In this document: piece after piece, positions 1 to 7,100 of the stretch
How positions within the stretch are numbered: the first letter of the stretch is position 1
Layout: each line of letters begins with the position of its first letter
Origin: RYN-433 sp036558265
GTDB taxonomy: Bacteria; Planctomycetota; Phycisphaerae; Tepidisphaerales; Tepidisphaeraceae
Length of the DNA: 10,700 bases
Direction of reading: 5' to 3'
NCBI GenBank assembly: GCA_036558265.1
Contig: DATBFY010000517.1
Coordinates: 1 to 10,700, forward strand
Made by a program: the position numbers and the translations under genes
Notes under the pieces: model-generated
The model's database searches: none
What the model was told of the DNA's origin: nothing
What the model saw: the letters and a program-made list of their open reading frames with translations, nothing else

Positions 1-594
1 CCCCATCAGCCGCCCGAGCAGCTTCTTCGCGTACATCGCGGCGCGCTCGCGCAGCTCGCCCTCGTCCACCTCGTCGTCCCACCCCAGCTCGGGGATGCGG
101 GTGATCTGCCGCCCTTCGTCGGGCTTGAGCACCATCCACGCGCACGCCTTGATCAGCTCGTCCTTGTCCACCTCGCTCTTGAGCTTGTCGAACACGACGA
201 ACGCCGTCTCCCCCTCGAACTCGCTGTGGATCATGTCCGCCAGGCAGCAGACGGTGAGCAGGTTCCGCACCCGCTGGGGCACGTTCTCCTCCCGCGCGCC
301 GGCCCAGTCGTTGAGCTTGGCGGTCCAGTCGTCCAGGCGTTTGCGCGAATCGTTGTCAAGGTTGTCCAGGTCGGCCGCAAGAGGCGTGATGAAGCCGCTG
401 TCGTCCTGCACGTCGTCGTAGCTGATGCCGTCGATGTCCTTCTGAGTGATCTGCTCGACCGACGTTTTGGGCTTTTTCGCGGCCGCCGCGGGCTGCGTGG
501 CGGACTTCGGCTGCGTCGCGGGTTTGGGCGATTCGGCGGCGCGCGCGAGCGGACAGAACAGGATGCAGACGACGACGACGGCGAAGTAACGCAT
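1..594 (-). CDS. Exported protein of unknown function, C-terminus beyond the window
   Basis: This is an open frame of 198 codons with no stop before the window edge, so only the N-terminal part is visible. I do not recognise the family. It begins MRYFAVVVVCILFCPLARAAES, a short Sec-type signal peptide: one basic residue, a hydrophobic core, and an ARA-A signal peptidase I site near residue 20. No clear lipobox is present. A Pro/Ala/Lys/Thr-rich linker follows (about 21-45), then an acidic, mostly helical, soluble region (about 46-198) with many Asp, Glu, Lys and Leu residues. The mature protein is therefore probably periplasmic. The frame is supported by its sensible composition and the signal peptide; the overlapping frames are Arg/Pro-rich shadows. 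The ATG has no good Shine-Dalgarno site, but a TATAAT box lies about 57 bases upstream. The gene follows the Pat-like gene by 127 bases on the same strand. Confidence 0.75.
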   Translation of the reverse strand, partial: MRYFAVVVVCILFCPLARAAESPKPATQPKSATQPAAAAKKPKTSVEQITQKDIDGISYDDVQDDSGFITPLAADLDNLDNDSRKRLDDWTAKLNDWAGAREENVPQRVRNLLTVCCLADMIHSEFEGETAFVVFDKLKSEVDKDELIKACAWMVLKPDEGRQITRIPELGWDDEVDEGELRERAAMYAKKLLGRLMG

Positions 595-721
595 AATCGA
601 GATCCGAACCAAAGAGACTCGCGTGCAGCGCAAGCACACGTGCTACGAACATTATAGTTACGAACCGCCCGCGTTGTTCGCGCACGTGACGGGAGGCTCG
701 GATTGAGGGTCGGCGAAGTCC
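595..721. other. Intergenic region upstream of the small exported protein gene
   Basis: These 127 bases separate the stop of the Pat-like gene from the start of the exported protein gene, both on the minus strand. They are less GC-rich near 640-660 and hold a candidate -10 box. I see no convincing terminator hairpin with a T-run, and no tRNA. Confidence 0.6.
651..656 (-). promoter_or_regulatory. Candidate -10 box (TATAAT) for the exported protein gene
   Basis: On the minus strand a perfect TATAAT stands about 57 bases before the ATG at 594, in an AT-richer patch of an otherwise GC-rich region. No good TTGACA-like -35 lies 16-18 bases further upstream, so the call rests on the -10 and its position alone. 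Confidence 0.4.
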
Positions 722-3475
722 CTACGGACGCATCGCCGCACGCACCGTCCCCTCTTCCAGGTCGCGCTTGATGGCGAACCCGGCCCGTTCGGCCAACCGC
801 TGCATTTCCATATTCTCCGGCAAAATATCGGCGGTCAGGCAGGCGACCTTCTCGTCCCGCGCGATCTGGACCAGCATGGACAGCAGTTTGCTTCCCAGGC
901 CGCGATTCTGCCAGAGGTCGCTGACCAGCAGGGCGAACTCGGCGTCCCCCGTGCCCGGCACCTTCGACAGCCGCGCGACCGCCGTAATTTCCGGTTCCCC
1001 GCTGGCCGGATCGCGGTGCTCGCCCACCAGCGCCAATTCGCGATCGTAGTCGTTGAAGCAGACCCGCAGCAGGCGCTCGTGTGCCACGCGCTGGTTCAGT
1101 TTCATTGCGGCAAAGTAGCGCAGCCGCACGCTCCGCTCCGACAGGCCCTGGTGGAACTTGACCAGCAGCGACTCGTCCTCGGGACGGATCGGGCGGATCT
1201 CCAGTTCCGTGCCGTCCCTGGCGGCGAAGCGGGTGACGTATTGAAGGGGATAGGGACGGATCGCGAGCCTGGGAAGCTGGTGCTCGGCGACGTCCTTTCC
1301 ATAAAGCAGGACGCGCGCGTCCAGCGCAATGAGATGGTCGCTCGACGCGAGCAGCGGGTTGATGTCGATCTCCTTCACCCACCGCTGCTCGACGACCAGC
1401 CGGCTGAATCGCACCAGCAACTGGTCGAGCGCCGCCAGGTTCACCGGCGCTCGCCCGCGCACCCCCTTGAGCGCCTTGTAAATGCGCGTCTGCTCCATCA
1501 TCCGCCGCGCCAGCGTGGCGGTCAGCGGTGGGAGGCCCAGTGACCGGTCGTTATACACCTCCACCAGTTGCCCGCCCGAACCGAACAGAAGCACCGGTCC
1601 GAACTGCGCGTCGGGGCTGGCGCCGACGATCAGCTCGTACGCGTCCGCCAGCTTGACCATCGGCTGCACCGTCACGCCATGGAAATGCTCAAGCCCGGCG
1701 CGCTTCGCGACCGACTCGCGGATCTCGACGAACGCCCGGGCGACCTCGGCCTTGTCCTCGAGGGCGAGCTTGACCCCGCCGACGTCCGTCTTGTGCGTGA
1801 TCGTCTGCGAGTGCATCTTGAGGACGACCGGATAGCCGATCGACTCCGCCAGCGCTTGCGCCGAATCGACGTCGGGCGCGATCTCCATCCGCGTGGTGGG
1901 GATGCCGTACGCCGCCAGCAGCCGCTTGGATTCCACCTCGTCCAGGAGGGTGCGGCCCTGGTTGCGCACCGCGTCGATCAGCCGCGCCCCCTGCTCTCGC
2001 GCGCGATCCAGTTCCTCGTCCCTCGGATCGAACGACGGCGTCTCGTACAGCCCGCGCAGGTTGTACGTGTACCGCCACATGTAGTTGAACGCCCGCGCGG
2101 CCCGGTCGGGGTAGGCGAAGGTCGGGATGTTCCCGCGGTTGAGGATCGCGATGCCCGCCTCCACCTGCGGGCCGCCCATCCAGCTCGCGATCACCGGCTT
2201 GCCCTCGATCCGCGCGTACTGCACGAGTCCCTGGGCGGTCTGCGTGGGATCGGTCATGTCCTGCGGGGTGAGGATCACCAGGAGGCCGTCGGTGTTCGGA
2301 TCTCGCGCGGCGATCTCCAGCGCCCTGGCGTAGCGGTCCGGGCCGGCGTCGCCCAGGATGTCGATCGGGTTGCCGCGCGACCAGTGGGCGGGAAGCAGGT
2401 CGTTAAGCTCCCGGGTCGTCTGCTCGGACAGACCCGCGAGTTCCCCGCCCCCGCTGATCAGCGCGTCGGTCGCCAGCACCCCCGGGCCCCCGGCGTTGGT
2501 CAGGATCGTCAGCCTCGGGCCCACGGGTCGGGGCTGCCGCGAGAGCAGCTCGGCCATGTCGAACACCTCGGCGATCGACTCCACGCGCAGCACGCCCGCG
2601 CGCCGGAACGCCGCGTTCAGCACCTCGTCCGAGCCGGTCAGCGCGCCGGTATGACTGGCGGCGGCCTTGGCGGCGGCGTCGGTGCGTCCGGCCTTGATCA
2701 CGATGATGGGCTTGGACAGCGACACCTCCCGCGCCGCCGACAGGAACCGCCGCGCATCTCCCACCGATTCCATGTAGATCACGATGCTCTGGGTCCGCGG
2801 ATCGTTCCCCAGGTAGTCGATCAGGTCGCCCCATCCCACGTCCAGCATCGACCCGGTCGAGACGATCGCGGAAAACCCCACCAGCTCGCGGAAGCCCCAG
2901 TCCAGCACGGCGGTCAACAGCGCCCCCGACTGACTGATGAAGGCCACGTTTCCCGGCCGCGCCATCCCCTTGGCGAACGTGGCGTTCAACCCGGTCAACG
3001 GGTTCATCACCCCCAGGCAGTTGGGCCCGGTGATCCGCATCCGTCCGCGCTTGGCCTGTTCCTCGATCTGGCGTTCCAACTCCTGCCCGGGCACGCCCAA
3101 TTCCTTGAAGCCGGCGGAGATGATGATCGCCGCCTTCACGCCGGCATCCACGCACTGCCCGATGATCCCGGGAACGACCGGCGCGGGCGTCACCACCACC
3201 GCCAGGTCCACCTTCGCCGGCACCTGGTTGATCGTCGGATACGCCTTGATCCCCAGCACGCTCGCACGCTTGGGATTGACCGGGAAGACCGTCCCCCCGA
3301 ACGGGTTGCCCACCAGGTTCCACAGCAGCGTCCGCCCGACCGAGTTGGGCGCCTCGGTCGCGCCGATGACCGCCACGTTTGCCGGCTTGAAGAACGCGTC
3401 GAGCGGCTGGCGCTCCTGCCGAAACACGTCGTGCGCGAGGTCCGTCGTCCGAGGGGCGGTCTGGCTCGAATCCAT
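722..3475 (-). CDS. Pat-like fusion: ADP-forming acyl-CoA synthetase (acetate-CoA ligase) domains plus C-terminal GNAT acetyltransferase
   Basis: 917 residues, in the same order as the bacterial protein acetyltransferases Pat/PatZ (YfiQ, about 886 residues). A CoA-binding Rossmann domain (about 25-120, with VAVIGAT) is followed by succinyl-CoA-ligase-like domains (about 150-475, with GPNCLG and FISQSGAL), an ATP-grasp domain (about 505-730, with HKTDVGGV) and a GNAT domain (about 755-917). The GNAT acetyl-CoA loop is QNRGLGSKLL (856-865), and Glu846 in AEFA fits the general-base position known from Pat. Pat enzymes acetylate lysines, classically the AMP-forming acetyl-CoA synthetase. Unlike E. 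coli PatZ, as I recall it (NTTAG at this site), this protein has SHTGA with His275, the residue phosphorylated in active ADP-forming ligases; His561 of the ATP-grasp is also present. It may therefore be bifunctional. The protein is cytoplasmic. The start is fixed by AAGGAG 11 bases upstream. It lies 71 bases after htpG. Confidence 0.93.
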   Translation of the reverse strand: MDSSQTAPRTTDLAHDVFRQERQPLDAFFKPANVAVIGATEAPNSVGRTLLWNLVGNPFGGTVFPVNPKRASVLGIKAYPTINQVPAKVDLAVVVTPAPVVPGIIGQCVDAGVKAAIIISAGFKELGVPGQELERQIEEQAKRGRMRITGPNCLGVMNPLTGLNATFAKGMARPGNVAFISQSGALLTAVLDWGFRELVGFSAIVSTGSMLDVGWGDLIDYLGNDPRTQSIVIYMESVGDARRFLSAAREVSLSKPIIVIKAGRTDAAAKAAASHTGALTGSDEVLNAAFRRAGVLRVESIAEVFDMAELLSRQPRPVGPRLTILTNAGGPGVLATDALISGGGELAGLSEQTTRELNDLLPAHWSRGNPIDILGDAGPDRYARALEIAARDPNTDGLLVILTPQDMTDPTQTAQGLVQYARIEGKPVIASWMGGPQVEAGIAILNRGNIPTFAYPDRAARAFNYMWRYTYNLRGLYETPSFDPRDEELDRAREQGARLIDAVRNQGRTLLDEVESKRLLAAYGIPTTRMEIAPDVDSAQALAESIGYPVVLKMHSQTITHKTDVGGVKLALEDKAEVARAFVEIRESVAKRAGLEHFHGVTVQPMVKLADAYELIVGASPDAQFGPVLLFGSGGQLVEVYNDRSLGLPPLTATLARRMMEQTRIYKALKGVRGRAPVNLAALDQLLVRFSRLVVEQRWVKEIDINPLLASSDHLIALDARVLLYGKDVAEHQLPRLAIRPYPLQYVTRFAARDGTELEIRPIRPEDESLLVKFHQGLSERSVRLRYFAAMKLNQRVAHERLLRVCFNDYDRELALVGEHRDPASGEPEITAVARLSKVPGTGDAEFALLVSDLWQNRGLGSKLLSMLVQIARDEKVACLTADILPENMEMQRLAERAGFAIKRDLEEGTVRAAMRP

Positions 3476-3486
3476 TGGGGTCGCAG

Positions 3487-3492
3487 CTCCTT
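3487..3492 (-). promoter_or_regulatory. Ribosome binding site of the Pat-like gene
   Basis: AAGGAG on the minus strand, 11 bases before the ATG at 3475. It is the strongest Shine-Dalgarno match in the window and supports this start over downstream alternatives. Confidence 0.65.
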
Positions 3493-3546
3493 CGAAGTGC
3501 TGACCCTATGGCTCGGACGCCCGGTACACAAGCGCCCGTCGCGCCG

Positions 3547-5424
3547 TCACTGACTCGACTTGACGATCAGGTCGTTCAGCCGCCTCGTGAAGCCGGCGAC
3601 GTCGTCGATCTTGCTGCCCTCGGCGATGACGGCCTGCTCATAAAGGAGGCGGCCGAAGCTGTCGATGCGGTCGTCGGCCGGGCTCTTCTCGAAGAGGGAC
3701 AACAGTGACGTGACGGCGGGATGCTCGGGGTTGATCTCGAGGATGCGCCTGACCTCGGGTAGCTCGGCGCCGCGGCCGGCGCGCTTCATCAGGCGCTCGA
3801 AGTGGGCGCTGACGCCGTGCTCGTCGGCGACCAGGACGGCCGCCGACTCCTTCAGGCGTCCGGAGAGGCGGACCTCCTTCACGGGGAGCTTTGCCCCCAG
3901 TACCTTCAGCAGGGCGTCGAACTTCGCGTCCTCCTTCTTCTCGACCTGCCCGCGGTCGGCAGCCTGGAGCCGCTTGCCCTTGTACTCCGACAGCGCGGAC
4001 ATGACGAACTCATCGATCGGCTCGACCAGGAGCAGCACGTCCTCGCCTCTGGCCTTGAACGATTCGAGGTAAGGGGAGTTCTCGATCTGCGCGCGCGACT
4101 CGCCGATCAGATAATGGATTTCCTTCTGCTCGGCCGGCATCGCTTCGACGTATTTGGCGAGCGTCGTATACTCGCCGGGCCTTGTCTTCGTGCTCTCGAA
4201 CAGCAGCAAATCCGCTAGGCGTTCCTTGTTCGACCAGTCCTGCGGGATGCCCTCCTTGAGCGTCGCGCCGAACTCCCTGTAGAACTTGAGATACGTCTCG
4301 TACTCGGCCTCCTTCATCTCCTCCAGCGTCTTGAGCACGCGGTTCACGAGGTTCGACCGGATCTTCGCCAGCAGCGGGTGGTGCTGGAGCGTCTCGCGGC
4401 TGACGTTGAGCGGCAGGTCGGCCGAATCCACCACGCCCTTGACGAAGCGCAGCCACGTCGGCAGCAGATCCTCGCACTCGTGCGTGATCAGGACGCGCTT
4501 GACGTAGAGGTCCAGGCCGGATTTGGGCTCGCGGTAGAAGAAGTCCATCGGCCGATGCGCCGGGACGAACATCAGGGCCTTGAACTCGGCCACGCCGCCC
4601 TCGGCCGAGACGTGGATGACCTTGAGCGGGTCCTCCGAATCCCGCGCGATCGTCTTGTAAAACTCGTTGTATTCCTCCGCCTTGACCTGGCTCTTCGCGC
4701 GGAGCCAGATCGCCTGACGAGAATTGAACGTCTCTTCCCGCTTCTCATCTTTCGCTTCCGGATTCTCGACCTCCATCACGATCGGGTGCTCGATGAAGTC
4801 GGAGTACTGCTTGACGACCTGCCGCAAACGCCACGGGTCGAGGAATTCCCTGGCGTCCCCGTCGCGCAGGTGGAGCGTGACATCCGTGCCGCGCGACGGG
4901 CGCTCGGCGTGCTCGACCGTGAATTCCCCCTGCCCGTCGGACTCCCAGCGCACGGCCCGGTCGGCCGGCACGCCCGCGGCGCGCGACAGGACGGTCACGC
5001 GATCGGCGACCATGAACGCGGAGTAAAACCCCACGCCGAACTGGCCGATCAGCTCGGGCCGATCCTGGGCGTCGGCCTGCTTGAGGTTCTCGATGAACGC
5101 CCGCGTGCCCGAGCGCGCGATCGTGCCCAGGTCCTGCACGACGGCCTCGCGGGTCATCCCGATGCCGTTGTCGCTGATCGTCAGGGTGTTCTTATTCCGG
5201 TCCGCGGTCAGGTGGATCTTGAAATCGGTGTCGCCCTCGAGCAGCTCGGGGCGCTTGAGTCCTTCGAAGCGCGCCTTGTCGATCGCATCGGCGGCGTTGG
5301 AAACCAACTCGCGGACGAAGATCTCCCGCTTGGTGTAGAGCGAGTGGATGATCAGATCCAGAAGCTGTTTGAGCTCGGTCTTGAACTCCATCCGTTGTGG
5401 GGCATCGGTGGTGGCGCTGGACAT
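3547..5424 (-). CDS. htpG: Hsp90-family molecular chaperone HtpG
   Basis: 625 residues, against about 624 in E. coli HtpG, so full length. HtpG is an ATP-dependent, homodimeric cytoplasmic chaperone that remodels client proteins, often with DnaK, under stress. The N-terminal GHKL ATPase shows its motifs: RELVSNAADAIDK (38-50) with catalytic Glu39 and Mg-binding Asn43, DNGIGMT (85-91) with the adenine-binding Asp85, and the lid/glycine motif GQFGVGFYSAF (127-137). The middle domain (about 230-500) carries LPLNVSRETLQ with the conserved Arg343 that contacts the ATP phosphates. A C-terminal dimerisation domain follows; there is no MEEVD tail, as is usual in bacteria. The start at 5424 has AGGA five bases upstream. 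No CIRCE (GAGTGCTAA-type) operator is visible. Divergent from the prepilin/CreD-like gene and upstream of the Pat-like gene. Confidence 0.98.
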   Translation of the reverse strand: MSSATTDAPQRMEFKTELKQLLDLIIHSLYTKREIFVRELVSNAADAIDKARFEGLKRPELLEGDTDFKIHLTADRNKNTLTISDNGIGMTREAVVQDLGTIARSGTRAFIENLKQADAQDRPELIGQFGVGFYSAFMVADRVTVLSRAAGVPADRAVRWESDGQGEFTVEHAERPSRGTDVTLHLRDGDAREFLDPWRLRQVVKQYSDFIEHPIVMEVENPEAKDEKREETFNSRQAIWLRAKSQVKAEEYNEFYKTIARDSEDPLKVIHVSAEGGVAEFKALMFVPAHRPMDFFYREPKSGLDLYVKRVLITHECEDLLPTWLRFVKGVVDSADLPLNVSRETLQHHPLLAKIRSNLVNRVLKTLEEMKEAEYETYLKFYREFGATLKEGIPQDWSNKERLADLLLFESTKTRPGEYTTLAKYVEAMPAEQKEIHYLIGESRAQIENSPYLESFKARGEDVLLLVEPIDEFVMSALSEYKGKRLQAADRGQVEKKEDAKFDALLKVLGAKLPVKEVRLSGRLKESAAVLVADEHGVSAHFERLMKRAGRGAELPEVRRILEINPEHPAVTSLLSLFEKSPADDRIDSFGRLLYEQAVIAEGSKIDDVAGFTRRLNDLIVKSSQ

Positions 5425-5468
5425 AACCTTCCTGCGTAGAATTACACGTGTGCGGGGACCGCCACCCG

Positions 5469-5474
5469 ATCATA
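5469..5474 (-). promoter_or_regulatory. htpG: Candidate -10 box (TATGAT) for htpG
   Basis: TATGAT on the minus strand, about 45 bases upstream of the htpG ATG, preceded by TTTTG. No good -35 hexamer is found at the usual distance, so this is only a weak candidate for a housekeeping promoter. Confidence 0.25.
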
Positions 5475-5611
5475 CAAAAGGCGTTCCAGCGGCGTCCGCA
5501 TGTAAGTTGCCGCCGGTCAGAGATTTGGAACGCCCCTGGCGGTCGCATCGACTGTCGGATTGACCTGGGACGACCGAGCCTTTGCCGTTTTGGCAGAGGA
5601 CGCGCACGTGG

Positions 5612-5630
5612 CACGGGCGGCTCGCCCGTG
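5612..5630. repeat. Perfect short palindrome, REP-like
   Basis: The arms CACGGGCG (5612-5619) and CGCCCGTG (5623-5630) are perfect reverse complements around a 3-base GCT loop, giving a strong 8-bp stem. It lies in the htpG/prepilin-like gene intergenic space, with no T-run after it, so it does not look like an intrinsic terminator. Palindromes of this sort recur in intergenic DNA of some planctomycetes as I recall them, but only one copy is in this window. Confidence 0.5.
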
Positions 5631-5766
5631 TTCTCGCGCCGCGCAAGCGCCGTCTCTCTCATCCGGCGCGCCCGCCCGCGCGCGCCTGAAACTTCCCGCT
5701 CCCCGCCGCGTCCAATTCTCTCGTTCGATCCTACAGGACACGACGAACAATTCCGCATCCAACACT

Positions 5767-5772
5767 GGGAGG
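5767..5772 (+). promoter_or_regulatory. Ribosome binding site of the prepilin/CreD-like gene
   Basis: GGGAGG six bases before the ATG at 5779. It decides the start: the frame is open from further upstream (possible TTG at 5560), but only this ATG has a Shine-Dalgarno site and gives a normal-length prepilin leader. Confidence 0.7.
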
Positions 5773-5778
5773 TTCCGC

Positions 5779-7056
5779 ATGACGCAACAAAGCCGCCGCG
5801 CTTCTCGTTCGCGCTCGCCGATCCTGGGATTTACGCTCATCGAGCTGCTGGTCGTCATCGGGCTGCTGGCGCTGCTGGTCAGCGTGCTGCTCCCCACGTT
5901 GAGTCGGGCGCGCAGCTCGGCGATGAAAAGCAGGCTGAATGCCGCGACGGTGACCGAGGGAAATGTTGCCCGCTCGGCTGACATGGCCCCCGACCAAACC
6001 GTCGGCGCAAATCCCGCCAACGGCGGCTCAACCCGGGGCGCGACCCAGCCCAGTCCACTTCCCCTCGCCACCGTCAAATCATTCTCCGCCAAAGTTGACC
6101 TCACGCCGCGCCTGTCGGTCGGCACCGCCGAGCCCGAATCGATCTACGAAGCCCGGTTCACCGCTACCCTGACCGCTTCCGCCCCCTCCGATGCGCGAGA
6201 CGCGAAGTGCGAGATCCACCTGCCCCTGCCCCCGCAGATCATCTCGCTGGCCGATCTGTCGGTAAGCGTCAACGGCGAGCCGTCCGACGCGGTCGCCCTG
6301 CGCGACGCCACGCTCGTCTGGACCGGCACGCTCCCCACCGTCGCCGTGCCGATCCAGTTTACCTACGCGGCCGTCGGCAAAGGCCTCTACGAGCTGCACA
6401 CGCCGCCCGGACGGATCCTCGACACCTTCAACTTGGACCTGGTCGCCAACGGATCCGACGTCCGCATGCTCGAGCTGTCGCTCCAGCCCACAAAGCTCAG
6501 GCGCACCTCCGCTCAGACCACCTACACCTGGAACTACCAGCGCCTGATGTTCGGTCGCCCGATCGCCCTGGACGTGCTGGGCGTCGCGCCCATCGACCGC
6601 CTGGGCGAGCTGCGCTGGCTCGGGCCGCTGTCGGTGATCGTGTTCGGACTGATCGTCGGCCTCTACGCCCACGCGCACGCGCTGGTCCGCTTTGACCGCT
6701 GGATGCTCCTCTTGACGCTGGGCGCGTTCACCGGCGCGTATCCGCTGATGTACTTCGCGCAGGAATTCATCCCCCTCAACGTCGCGATCGCCGCCAGCGC
6801 CGGCGTCGTCATCGGCCTGATCACCGCCCGCGCGTGGCGCGTGATCGGCATCCGCCACACGCTGGTCGGCGTGACCATCCCGGCGATCGCGACGATGGCC
6901 GTCGCGCTCTACACGGCCACCCGCCCGCAGTACCAGGGCCTGTGCCTCACCGCCGCCGCCATCGCCCTGTTCCTGGTCGCCATGAGCCTGATCCCCCGGC
7001 TGGGGCGGGAGCTTGGCGCAACGGTCTCCCTGACCCCGACGCCTCATCCGGGCTGA
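5779..7056 (+). CDS. Prepilin-type N-terminal signal fused to a CreD-like polytopic membrane protein
   Basis: 425 residues from the ATG with a GGGAGG site. Residues 1-17 are a basic prepilin leader, followed by the processing site G17|F18 and mature residue Glu5 (E22) in GFTLIELLVVIG, the canonical type IV pilin/pseudopilin motif recognised by prepilin peptidase. A hydrophobic helix runs to about 40 and ends in SRARSS. Next comes a low-complexity Ala/Pro/Thr/Ser linker (about 55-98) and a beta-rich extracytoplasmic region (about 100-270). Five predicted membrane helices follow (about 281-298, 308-327, 332-350, 358-378, 388-405). One N-terminal helix, a large periplasmic domain and five C-terminal helices is the topology of CreD, the inner-membrane protein of the CreBC regulon. 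The stretch RFDRWMLLLTLGAF...LMYFAQEFIPLNVAIAAS (304-340) aligns by eye with RLHPMQYLLVGLSL...LLALSEHTGFTVAWIIAS of E. coli CreD. Function is unknown. A true pilus subunit is unlikely, given the polytopic C-terminus. Confidence 0.8.
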   Translation: MTQQSRRASRSRSPILGFTLIELLVVIGLLALLVSVLLPTLSRARSSAMKSRLNAATVTEGNVARSADMAPDQTVGANPANGGSTRGATQPSPLPLATVKSFSAKVDLTPRLSVGTAEPESIYEARFTATLTASAPSDARDAKCEIHLPLPPQIISLADLSVSVNGEPSDAVALRDATLVWTGTLPTVAVPIQFTYAAVGKGLYELHTPPGRILDTFNLDLVANGSDVRMLELSLQPTKLRRTSAQTTYTWNYQRLMFGRPIALDVLGVAPIDRLGELRWLGPLSVIVFGLIVGLYAHAHALVRFDRWMLLLTLGAFTGAYPLMYFAQEFIPLNVAIAASAGVVIGLITARAWRVIGIRHTLVGVTIPAIATMAVALYTATRPQYQGLCLTAAAIALFLVAMSLIPRLGRELGATVSLTPTPHPG

Positions 7057-7085
7057 GTTCGCAGCGTAAGCGGCGGAGCGAATGA

Positions 7086-7091
7086 TATAAT
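7086..7091 (+). promoter_or_regulatory. Candidate -10 box (TATAAT) just upstream of the DUF4058 gene
   Basis: A perfect TATAAT ends nine bases before the ATG at 7101, in a 44-base gap after the preceding stop. Transcription would then start at about 7097-7101, essentially at the start codon, and no Shine-Dalgarno site is present. No clear -35 hexamer lies 16-18 bases upstream. Confidence 0.4.
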
Positions 7092-7100
7092 CCACGGTCT

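Larger units (their letters stand above)
5425..5778. other. Divergent intergenic region between htpG and the prepilin-like gene
   Basis: 354 bases. The plus-strand reading frame is open through part of it, but its translation is Arg/Ala/Pro-rich without a recognisable start, so I treat it as non-coding. It contains a weak candidate htpG -10 (5469-5474), a perfect GC palindrome (5612-5630) and, at its right end, the Shine-Dalgarno site of the plus-strand gene (5767-5772). I see no operator, riboswitch or tRNA, and no clear promoter for the plus-strand gene. Confidence 0.55.

Noticed and set aside
601..625. GGTTCGGATC on the minus strand, like a tRNA T-loop
   Set aside because: The flanks do not form a T-arm stem, and no acceptor or anticodon arm fits in the gap.
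231..1382. A 383-codon minus-strand open frame spanning the end of the Pat-like gene and the exported protein gene
   Set aside because: It overlaps two better-supported genes in other frames, and its composition is Arg/Pro/Ser-rich.
3476..3546. TTGTGT and TAGGGT 17 bases apart on the minus strand as a promoter for the Pat-like gene
   Set aside because: Both hexamers match the consensus at only about three of six positions, no better than chance.
1568..3553. A 661-codon open frame on the plus strand, antisense to the Pat-like gene
   Set aside because: It is a GC-driven shadow frame: the translation is rich in Arg, His, Pro, Gln and Asp without any recognisable motif, while the opposite strand codes for a complete conserved protein.
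4378..5439. A 353-codon plus-strand open frame antisense to htpG
   Set aside because: It has the same low-complexity composition expected of an antisense shadow, and the minus strand holds a full-length HtpG.
3476..5600. CIRCE or other heat-shock operator for htpG
   Set aside because: No TTAGCACTC-N9-GAGTGCTAA-like inverted repeat is seen upstream of the gene.
5560..5778. N-terminal extension of the prepilin/CreD-like gene
   Set aside because: The frame is open, but the 73 added residues are low in complexity and would move the prepilin leader inside the protein; the ATG at 5779 has a good ribosome binding site.
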